DNA of 5,529 bases from positions 1 through 5,529 of the forward strand of contig WFQV01000387.1 of assembly GCA_015486905.1 (NCBI GenBank), given 5' to 3'. Shown in pieces: positions 1 through 3,755 of the stretch; position 1 is the first letter of the stretch, and each line of letters begins with the position of its first letter. The notes beneath the pieces are model-generated. The model made no database searches and was not told where the DNA came from. It saw only the letters and a program-made list of their open reading frames with translations. Source of the stretch: Melioribacteraceae bacterium (GTDB lineage: Bacteria; Bacteroidota; Ignavibacteria; Ignavibacteriales; Melioribacteraceae). The position numbers were made by a program, and so were the translations under genes.

Positions 1-41
1 AAAATTAAAAAGTAAAAATTTGCTGTTATCTAATATCTACC

Positions 42-129
42 CATCCAATCATCCACTCATCCAATCATCCCTTTGTACCTTTGAACCTCTAAACTTCTAA
101 ACCGCCGAAGGCGAACTAAACCCCTAAAC
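42..129. repeat. Degenerate 8-bp tandem array
   Basis: Two runs of 8-bp words follow each other. CATCCAAT-type units start at 42, 50, 58 and 66 (the last partial; the second reads CATCCACT). CTTTGAAC-type units start at 71, 79, 87 and 95 and drift toward TTCTAAAC. After an 11-bp interruption (103-113) containing a small CGCC-GAA-GGCG hairpin, the CTAAAC ending reappears at 116-121 and 124-129. Period 8 is seen directly. Its function is unknown, and it is unlikely to be coding because 8-bp units shift frame. Confidence 0.75.
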
Positions 130-151
130 TAAGACCGACTGAATTACGATT

Positions 152-214
152 GACGAGTAATAAGTCTTAAGTCATAAGTTACCAGCATTCAGCGTTCAGT
201 TACCAGCTTTCAGA
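152..214. repeat. Degenerate 7-bp tandem array (nine words)
   Basis: Nine consecutive 7-bp words fit without a gap, starting at 152 (GACGAGT) and ending at 214. The word drifts from NNTAAGT (159, 166, 173) to TACCAGC/NTTCAGN (180-214). TACCAGC recurs exactly at 180 and 201, so 177-197 and 198-213 form a 21-bp near-repeat with one mismatch over 16 bp. The 12-mer at 162-173 reads AAGTCTTAAGTC; its reverse complement occurs at 1913-1924. The pattern resembles the short tandemly repeated heptanucleotides (STRR) described in cyanobacteria, but that is an analogy only. Confidence 0.75.
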
Positions 215-346
215 AAATAATTTTTACTCTCCAAACTTTTCTACTACAATGAATGATGGTGAGTCAACAAATGCACGAATTTTATTCAAAAAAGAACTAA
301 GAACAAATGAACTAATATTGAGGAGTAATCGATTGACCTCAAACAT

Positions 347-388
347 CTTGCGTCTTACCTCTAGAGTCTCTTGTCTCATTTCTAATCT
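347..388 (+). repeat. Degenerate 7-bp tandem array next to box A
   Basis: Six consecutive 7-bp words start at 347, 354, 361, 368, 375 and 382. They begin as CTTGCGT and CTTACCT and drift to CTCATTT and CTAATCT. Five bases later comes the 26-bp box at 394. Read on the minus strand, 1753-1825 shows the same order: CTTNCGT-type words, then CTTNTTT-type words, then the box. The 13-mer GCGTCTTACCTCT is shared exactly between the two places (350-362, and 1803-1815 on the minus strand). Confidence 0.75.
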
Positions 389-393
389 TTATA

Positions 394-419
394 TTTTGCC
401 ACAGATTTTAAACTTGTGC
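394..419 (+). repeat. 26-bp dispersed box, copy A
   Basis: This copy begins TTTTGCCAC, has TTTTAAAC in the middle and ends TTGTGC. It aligns without gaps to copy B (2111-2136, 22/26 identical) and to copy C on the minus strand (1728-1753, 23/26). It starts 205 bp upstream of the HAD start codon and points toward it. A partial inverted partner, GTGCCAAATTT, lies at 446-456, just before the -35 element. It may be a regulatory element or a fragment of a dispersed intergenic repeat family; the sequence alone does not decide. Confidence 0.65.
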
Positions 420-441
420 CGTCAAATTTAAACGGCTTTTT
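418..441 (+). terminator. Weak terminator-like hairpin
   Basis: A 5-bp stem, GCCGT (418-422) with ACGGC (432-436), has a 9-nt loop and is followed by TTTTT (437-441). It fits a weak intrinsic terminator, but no gene upstream in the window needs it. It also overlaps box A, so it could be part of that repeat instead. Confidence 0.25.
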
Positions 442-455
442 AGTTGTGCCAAATT

Positions 456-484
456 TTGCAAATTGAAAATAAAAAGTGTAAAAT
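456..484 (+). promoter_or_regulatory. Candidate sigma70-type promoter of the HAD gene
   Basis: The -35 is TTGCAA (456-461), the spacer is exactly 17 nt, and the -10 is TAAAAT (479-484, five of six matches to TATAAT). Transcription would start near 491, leaving a leader of about 108 nt. The same TTGCAA-N17-TAAA layout precedes the bS21 gene at 4772-4800. The AT-rich background makes chance matches likely. Confidence 0.4.
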
Positions 485-502
485 TAAAAATTATTTTTAA
501 AA

Positions 503-539
503 AATTCGGAAGCGAATTACAATTGTTAATTCGGCGAAT
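503..539. promoter_or_regulatory. Cluster of alternating AATTCG/CGAATT half-sites
   Basis: Four half-sites alternate in orientation: AATTCG (503-508), CGAATT (513-518), AATTCG (528-533) and CGAAT (535-539). Sites 1 and 2 form a hairpin with a 4-nt GAAG loop. Sites 2 and 3 extend to 7-bp arms (513-519 with 527-533) around CAATTGT. The two foldings exclude each other. The cluster lies just downstream of the predicted transcription start and ends 59 bp before the HAD start codon. It could be an operator or a leader RNA switch; this is inference. Confidence 0.35.
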
Positions 540-598
540 GAATCTAAAATTTATTGCAGTTATTCTAATTAAAAATAAACACGATACCGGGAAAGCCA

Positions 599-1258
599 AT
601 GACTACAAAATTTGATTATTCAAATGTAATTTGGGATTGGAACGGGACCATTTTCGACGATGTGAAACTCTGTGTTGACATTATTAATAATCTCCTTAAC
701 AAGCGCGGACTGCCCCTTCTTACAGTAGAAAAATACAAAGATATTTTTACTTTTCCCGTAAAAGCGTACTACGACAAATTGGGATTTGATTATTCAAAAG
801 AGAGTTTTGAAGAAATAGGACGTGAATGGATGGACGAATATGAAAGAAGGAAGTTTGAAGCCTCACCTTTCCCCGATGCACTTTTAACAATTGAAAAATT
901 TCAAAAATTAGGTACTAAACAATCGGTGCTTTCCGCCTATTCTCTTCGTACGTTAAATCAAATGTTGGAACATTTTAATTTGCTTCCGTTCTTTGAGGAA
1001 GTAAAAGGGCTGGACAATATTTACGCTGCAAGCAAATTGGAGCTGGGGAAGGAGTTGATTCAAAAGTTAAATTTAAACGGCACGAGAGCATTATTAATAG
1101 GAGACACACTTCACGATGCTGAAGTTGCAATTGAATTTGGGATTGAAGCCATCTTAATTACACGCGGTCACCAAAGTAAAAATGCCCTGTTGAAATCCGG
1201 AGTTCCGGTTTTCGATTCACTAGAAGAAATGGTTGAAGAAATTTTTTCAGATGTTTAG
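599..1258 (+). CDS. HAD-superfamily hydrolase, phosphoglycolate phosphatase-like
   Basis: The 219-aa protein has the usual length of a HAD phosphatase with an inserted cap domain. Motif I is D13-W-N-G-T17 in the context VIWDWNGTIFDD, with D13 the predicted nucleophile. Residues 20-100 are the helical cap. Motif II is S112, motif III is K146, and motif IV is GDTLHD (G168-D173), with D169 and D173 as Mg ligands. The second Asp of the usual DxD, the general acid/base, is Asn15 here. As far as I remember, WDWNGT is found across a whole HAD subgroup, so this may be a subgroup trait rather than decay. The ATG at 599 is preceded only by a weak GGGA (589-592), not a good Shine-Dalgarno. The gene stands alone and converges on the RRM gene. 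The substrate is unknown; a small phosphorylated metabolite in the cytoplasm is likely. Confidence 0.85.
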   Translation: MTTKFDYSNVIWDWNGTIFDDVKLCVDIINNLLNKRGLPLLTVEKYKDIFTFPVKAYYDKLGFDYSKESFEEIGREWMDEYERRKFEASPFPDALLTIEKFQKLGTKQSVLSAYSLRTLNQMLEHFNLLPFFEEVKGLDNIYAASKLELGKELIQKLNLNGTRALLIGDTLHDAEVAIEFGIEAILITRGHQSKNALLKSGVPVFDSLEEMVEEIFSDV

Positions 1259-1261
1259 ATG

Positions 1262-1294
1262 ACCGCTCCGCAAAAAACGGAGCGGTGAAATTTT
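1262..1294 (+). terminator. Hairpin between convergent HAD and RRM genes
   Basis: A perfect 9-bp GC-rich stem pairs ACCGCTCCG (1262-1270) with CGGAGCGGT (1278-1286) across a 7-nt A-rich loop. It starts three bases after the HAD stop codon. On the plus strand only a short TTTT (1291-1294) follows, after GAAA. On the minus strand the hairpin follows the RRM stop closely but has no T run after it. It probably stops transcription from both sides. Confidence 0.65.
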
Positions 1295-1556
1295 AGTATC
1301 TCCTTTTTTGATTTCCCTTGTTGCGTGCTTCGTTAACGGTTAAAGTGCGTCCGCCCATTGCCGTACCGTTAAGTGTTTTGATTGCGTTCTGTGCTTCTTG
1401 TGTTGAGGGCATTCTTACAAACCCGAACCCGCGCAACTCACCCGTAAAATGATCTTTGATTAATTTTACATCTTCTACTTCGCCGAAGGCTTCGAACTTA
1501 ACTTTTAATTCCGCTTCCGTTGTGGAACGCGGCATATTGCCTACGTAAATATTCAC
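1293..1556 (-). CDS. RNA-binding protein with a single RRM domain
   Basis: The 87-aa protein is almost entirely one RNA recognition motif. RNP2 is NIYVGN (residues 2-7) and RNP1 is RGFGFVRM (42-49), with the aromatic residues F44 and F46 that stack on RNA bases in this family. A basic tail (NKGNQKRRY, 79-87) follows. I chose the GTG start at 1554-1556: it gives the usual MNIYVGN opening and has AAAGGAG (1564-1570) 7 nt upstream. The in-frame ATG at 1584-1586 would add ten residues encoded across that ribosome binding site. Bacterial single-RRM proteins are thought to bind single-stranded RNA, often during cold or stress, but the targets here are unknown. The leader is long (about 80 nt from the candidate promoter) and contains more features upstream. 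Confidence 0.93.
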   Translation of the reverse strand: MNIYVGNMPRSTTEAELKVKFEAFGEVEDVKLIKDHFTGELRGFGFVRMPSTQEAQNAIKTLNGTAMGGRTLTVNEARNKGNQKRRY

Positions 1557-1563
1557 TCTGATT

Positions 1564-1570
1564 CTCCTTT
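1564..1570 (-). promoter_or_regulatory. Ribosome binding site that decides the RRM start
   Basis: AAAGGAG on the minus strand lies 7 nt before the GTG at 1556. It rules out the upstream ATG (1586), whose reading would pass through this site. Confidence 0.8.
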
Positions 1571-1643
1571 GATTTAGTTGAAACAATAACCCTTTTTTCG
1601 TTTTTCTTTGATGTGTGCAATACTTCGAAAGAAAGGCTTAAAA

Positions 1644-1671
1644 AAAATAATTTGTGTCGGAATTTAGTCAA
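1644..1671 (-). promoter_or_regulatory. Candidate sigma70-type promoter of the RRM gene
   Basis: Read on the minus strand, TTGACT (1666-1671) is followed by a 16-nt spacer and TATTTT (1644-1649). The -35 matches five of six consensus bases and the -10 four of six. The transcript would begin near 1637, giving a leader of about 80 nt. Confidence 0.35.
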
Positions 1672-1707
1672 ATAATCCGTTCAAACCAAAACAATTTATT
1701 CCTCCTT
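1668..1707 (-). other. Possible leader mini-ORF with a strong orphan ribosome binding site
   Basis: On the minus strand AAGGAGG (1701-1707) is the best Shine-Dalgarno match in the window, yet no gene follows at the right distance. Six bases later a TTG (1692-1694) opens an 8-codon frame, read as MFWFERII, ending in TGA at 1668-1670. It overlaps the -35 of the candidate RRM promoter, so it could matter only if transcription starts further upstream. This is very speculative; the purine run may be chance. Confidence 0.15.
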
Positions 1708-1727
1708 CATTATGTGGGTTAAAGTGG

Positions 1728-1753
1728 GTACAGGTTTAAAATCGGTGGCAAAA
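1728..1753 (-). repeat. 26-bp dispersed box, copy C
   Basis: On the minus strand this copy begins TTTTGCCAC, has TTTTAAAC in the middle and ends CTGTAC. It matches copies A and B at 23/26 positions each, without gaps. It starts 197 bp upstream of the RRM start codon and points toward it. Heptad words precede it, as they do copy A. Confidence 0.65.
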
Positions 1754-1825
1754 AATAAGAAAGAAGAAACAAGAAATAAGAAATAGTTAAACGCGAGACG
1801 CAAGAGGTAAGACGCTAGACGTAAG
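1753..1825 (-). repeat. Degenerate 7-bp tandem array next to box C
   Basis: On the plus strand five words of the form AAANAAG start at 1753, 1760, 1767, 1774 and 1781 (the last reads AAATAGT). After three bases, five words close to ACGYNAG start at 1791, 1798, 1805, 1812 and 1819. On the minus strand this is CTTNCGT-type words, then CTTNTTT-type words, then box C. That is the same order as 347-419 on the plus strand, so the two places are inverted relatives. Confidence 0.75.
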
Positions 1826-1840
1826 GTTAGTTCTATTATT

Positions 1841-1927
1841 AGTTGAAAGTTGAGAAAAGCAGAAATCAGATAACAGATTGCAGTGTTTTATTACTTAAGA
1901 CTCGTCACTTGAGACTTAAGACTTGCA
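1841..1927. repeat. Further degenerate 7-bp words
   Basis: AGTTGAA/AGTTGAG start at 1841 and 1848. Four NNNNCAG words follow at 1856, 1863, 1870 and 1877. Five ACTNNNG-like words start at 1893, 1900, 1907, 1914 and 1921, with ACTTAAG twice. The 12-mer GACTTAAGACTT (1913-1924) is the exact reverse complement of 162-173. The period stays 7 while the word changes from block to block. Confidence 0.7.
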
Positions 1928-1976
1928 ACAAAGTGATTTGTCATTTACCCCGCCTTGGCAGAGGAGATCTCATTAA

Positions 1977-1996
1977 CCTTGGGTTTCAACCCATGG
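1977..1996. repeat. REP-like palindromic hairpin
   Basis: CCTTGGGTT (1977-1985) pairs with AACCCATGG (1988-1996) with one mismatch and a 2-base centre. A smaller GCC-TT-GGC hairpin (1952-1959) and the palindrome GAGATCTC (1964-1971) lie just before it. Two neighbouring palindromes in a gene-free region suggest a REP-type element. No transposase lies nearby. Confidence 0.35.
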
Positions 1997-2023
1997 GTGC
2001 AAAAAACAAAAACAGCAATAAAA

Positions 2024-2080
2024 GTTTTGGCTCGATTTTTGGCAGGTTCGTTTCGGGAAAGCAAAAAATCGTGACAAAAC
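2024..2080. repeat. 57-bp inverted repeat
   Basis: GTTTTG (2024-2029) pairs with CAAAAC (2075-2080), and CGATTTTT (2033-2040) pairs with AAAAATCG (2064-2071). A symmetric 3x3 internal loop separates the two stems. The terminal loop is 23 nt. There are 14 paired bases per strand. On neither strand does a T run follow the whole structure, so a terminator is unlikely. Confidence 0.5.
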
Positions 2081-2110
2081 GTTCAAGAGAGAAAGACAAG
2101 CTAAAAATTT

Positions 2111-2136
2111 TTTTGCCACCAAATTTAAACTTGTAC
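2111..2136 (+). repeat. 26-bp dispersed box, copy B
   Basis: This copy begins TTTTGCCAC, has TTTAAAC in the middle and ends TTGTAC. It is 22/26 identical to copy A and 23/26 to copy C. It starts 187 bp upstream of the glycosyltransferase start codon and points toward it. Unlike A and C it has no heptad array directly before it, and it forms the left half of a nested dyad. Confidence 0.65.
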
Positions 2137-2165
2137 TTTAAAGTGCCAAGTTTGAAAAAGGCAAA
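2112..2165. promoter_or_regulatory. Nested dyad around box B
   Basis: Three pairings share one centre: TTTGCC (2112-2117) with GGCAAA (2160-2165), AAACTTG (2127-2133) with CAAGTTT (2147-2153), and the 10-bp palindrome ACTTTAAAGT (2135-2144). The middle stem can lengthen by three pairs including one G-T. It lies just upstream of the weak promoter at 2159. It could be an operator-like site or the palindromic core of a repeat; copy A keeps part of the right arm. Confidence 0.4.
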
Positions 2166-2187
2166 TCGAATTTCAAAATCTTATTTT
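2159..2187 (+). promoter_or_regulatory. Weak candidate promoter of the glycosyltransferase gene
   Basis: AGGCAA (2159-2164), a 17-nt spacer and TATTTT (2182-2187) sit in the same position relative to box B as the HAD promoter does to box A. The GCAAATCGAA around the -35 resembles GCAAATTGAA at 458-467. The -35 itself is a poor match, so the case rests on the parallel with the HAD gene. Confidence 0.25.
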
Positions 2188-2254
2188 TTTGATTATTTTT
2201 TGTAGATTAATAAAAAATTTTCTGCTTATTAAACGTAGCGAAATATTATTGATC

Positions 2255-2286
2255 TTCCCCCTCTTTTACGGGGAAAATTTTGTTTT
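2255..2286 (+). terminator. Terminator-like hairpin in the glycosyltransferase leader
   Basis: TTCCCC (2255-2260) pairs with GGGGAA (2270-2275) across a 9-nt loop, followed by AATTTTGTTTT. It shares the 10-mer CCCCTCTTTT with the bS21 terminator (5051-5060) but has a shorter GC stem. It sits directly before the Shine-Dalgarno sequence. It may be an attenuator in the leader, or the end of a short transcript from upstream. Confidence 0.4.
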
Positions 2287-2292
2287 AAGGAG
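2287..2292 (+). promoter_or_regulatory. Ribosome binding site of the glycosyltransferase gene
   Basis: AAGGAG lies 5 nt before the ATG at 2298. It overlaps an in-frame GTG at 2292, which excludes that GTG as the start. Confidence 0.85.
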
Positions 2293-2297
2293 TGCTG

Positions 2298-3755
2298 ATG
2301 AACAATGCAATAAACGTCGTGCTGCCCGGTCAGCTGGATACGGCAAGAAACACAATTGAAAATTTGATTAAAGACCCCGCCGTTTCGGAAATATTTTTAA
2401 TTACAAAAGAAAAAATTTCAGAGGGAAATGTTCGTACAATTGAAGAGGCAAATCCTTTTTCCACCGCCGCAATGAAGAAAATCGCTGAGTCGGTTAAAAC
2501 GGATTACTTCTTTTTAATATTAAATGAAACCGATTTCTACCCCGGGCAATTTTGTTTTGAAAGACTTCTTAACACTGCCGTGGAAACCGGCGCGGGCATT
2601 TGCTATTCGGATTATTACGAAATTAAAAACGGTGAATTGGAAAGTCACCCTGTTATTGACTACCAGCTCGGCAGCGTAAGGGATGACTTCGATTTCGGGA
2701 ACGGCGTGTTAATCCGGACTTCTTTATTCAAGGAAACGGTTGAAAGAATGACGCAGGATTTTAACTTTGCGGGCTGGTACAACCTAAGACTTTTAATTTC
2801 TCAAAGCTCCGAGTTGTTCCATCTGCCGGAATATCTTTACACTGCAATTGAAACGGACACAAGAAAATCGGGCGAGAAACAATTCGATTATGTTGACCCG
2901 AAGAACAGACAAGTGCAAATTGAAATGGAGCAGGCACTCACCGAACATTTGAAATCAATCGGTGCGTACATTCAGCCCCGTTACAATGAAATTACGTTCG
3001 ACAACGATTTCCCCGTTGAGGCTTCCGTAATAATCCCTGTAAAAAACCGCGTGAAAACAATCGGTGATGCAATTACATCGGTGCTGAAACAGAAAACGGA
3101 TTTTGATTTTAACATTATTGTAATTGACAATTATTCGAACGACGGTACAACCGAAGTAATTGAAGGCTTTACGGCTGTCGATTCGAGGGTGATTCACATT
3201 ATTCCCGAGCGAAAAGATTTGGGGATTGGCGGCTGCTGGAACGTCGGACTTTTCGATTCGCGATGCGGTAAGTTTGCCGTACAATTAGACAGCGACGATA
3301 TTTACTCGGATGAAAATACTTTGAAGAGAATAGTGGAAATGTTTTACGCTGAAAAATCCGCCGCTGTGATAGGCTCTTACAAATTAACCGATTTTCAATT
3401 GAATGAAATTCCGCCTGGCATAATTGACCACCGGGAATGGACGCCGGAGAACGGAATGAACAATGCTTTGCGAATAAACGGTTTGGGCGCCCCGAGGGCT
3501 TTCTACACTTCTGTTTTAAGAAAAATTAAAGTACCGAACATTAGTTACGGTGAAGATTACGCAGTGGGATTGATAATTTCAAGAGACTACAAAATAGCCC
3601 GAATTTACGAACCGATTTATTATTGCAGGCGTTGGGAAGGCAATTCCGATTCGGCTCTTAGCCAGGATAAGGTAAACAGAAATAATTTTTACAAAGATAA
3701 AATTAGAACCATTGAAATTTTTGCGAGAATAAAAAAGAACAAAGCGAATGCGTAA
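2298..3755 (+). CDS. Tandem GT-A glycosyltransferase (GT2 family C-terminal domain)
   Basis: The 485-aa protein appears to have two GT-A-like halves. The C-terminal half (about 240-445) is a clear family 2 glycosyltransferase: ASVIIPVKNR (242-251) is the nucleotide-binding first strand, IDNYSNDGT (276-284) follows, DSDD (331-334) is the metal-binding DxD, and GED (418-420) is the likely catalytic base. The N-terminal half (1-190) has a similar outline: NVVLPGQ (6-12), LNETD (75-79) where DxD would be, YSDYYE (103-108) and GNGVLIRTSLF (134-144). It lacks a clear DxD and may be inactive or regulatory. No signal peptide or membrane segment is seen, so it probably acts on the cytoplasmic side, moving a sugar from a nucleotide sugar to an unknown acceptor. 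The stop overlaps the next gene by 8 bp. The start is the ATG with AAGGAG 5 nt upstream. Confidence 0.88.
   Translation: MNNAINVVLPGQLDTARNTIENLIKDPAVSEIFLITKEKISEGNVRTIEEANPFSTAAMKKIAESVKTDYFFLILNETDFYPGQFCFERLLNTAVETGAGICYSDYYEIKNGELESHPVIDYQLGSVRDDFDFGNGVLIRTSLFKETVERMTQDFNFAGWYNLRLLISQSSELFHLPEYLYTAIETDTRKSGEKQFDYVDPKNRQVQIEMEQALTEHLKSIGAYIQPRYNEITFDNDFPVEASVIIPVKNRVKTIGDAITSVLKQKTDFDFNIIVIDNYSNDGTTEVIEGFTAVDSRVIHIIPERKDLGIGGCWNVGLFDSRCGKFAVQLDSDDIYSDENTLKRIVEMFYAEKSAAVIGSYKLTDFQLNEIPPGIIDHREWTPENGMNNALRINGLGAPRAFYTSVLRKIKVPNISYGEDYAVGLIISRDYKIARIYEPIYYCRRWEGNSDSALSQDKVNRNNFYKDKIRTIEIFARIKKNKANA

Larger units (their letters stand above)
1..598. other. Gene-free region upstream of the HAD gene
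   Basis: No convincing protein-coding gene lies here. The open frames that exist are short, run through tandem-repeat DNA and resemble no family I know. The stretch holds an octad array (42-129), a heptad array (152-214), a second heptad array (347-388), a 26-bp box (394-419), a weak terminator-like hairpin (418-441), a sigma70-like promoter (456-484) and a cluster of inverted half-sites (503-539). Bases 215-346 are AT-rich and contain loosely repeated GAACTAA/GAACAAAT words at about 293-315, but nothing I can name. Confidence 0.7.
1557..2297. other. Gene-free region between divergent RRM and glycosyltransferase genes
   Basis: I see no credible protein gene here. An open frame at 1843-2205 runs through heptad words and inverted repeats and reads as low-complexity basic sequence, so I leave it out. 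The region holds the RRM leader and promoter, box C (1728-1753), heptad arrays (1753-1927), a REP-like hairpin (1977-1996), a long inverted repeat (2024-2080), box B inside a nested dyad (2111-2165), a weak promoter (2159-2187) and a terminator-like hairpin (2255-2275). Confidence 0.7.

Noticed and set aside
249..431. Open frame of 60 codons on the plus strand
   Set aside because: It runs through the heptad array and box A, has no ribosome binding site and no recognisable domain.
408..599. Open frame of 63 codons on the minus strand
   Set aside because: It covers the HAD promoter and leader, its product is low-complexity AT-rich sequence, and no family is recognisable.
1557..1586. ATG start at 1586 for the RRM protein
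   Set aside because: The extension would be encoded across the AAAGGAG site, and family members start at the MNIYVGN position.
1977..1996. Insertion-sequence end
   Set aside because: No transposase, matching second end or target-site duplication was found; it is kept only as a REP-like hairpin.
2030..2060. Possible sigma54 promoter around TTGGCAGG
   Set aside because: The conserved GC dinucleotide is missing at the required distance from GG.
1843..2205. Open frame of 120 codons on the plus strand
   Set aside because: It is built from heptad words, palindromes and the box B dyad. The product is basic and low in complexity, and no Shine-Dalgarno precedes it.
2955..3284. Antisense open frame inside the glycosyltransferase gene
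   Set aside because: It lies opposite the conserved GT2 motifs, and its product resembles no known protein.
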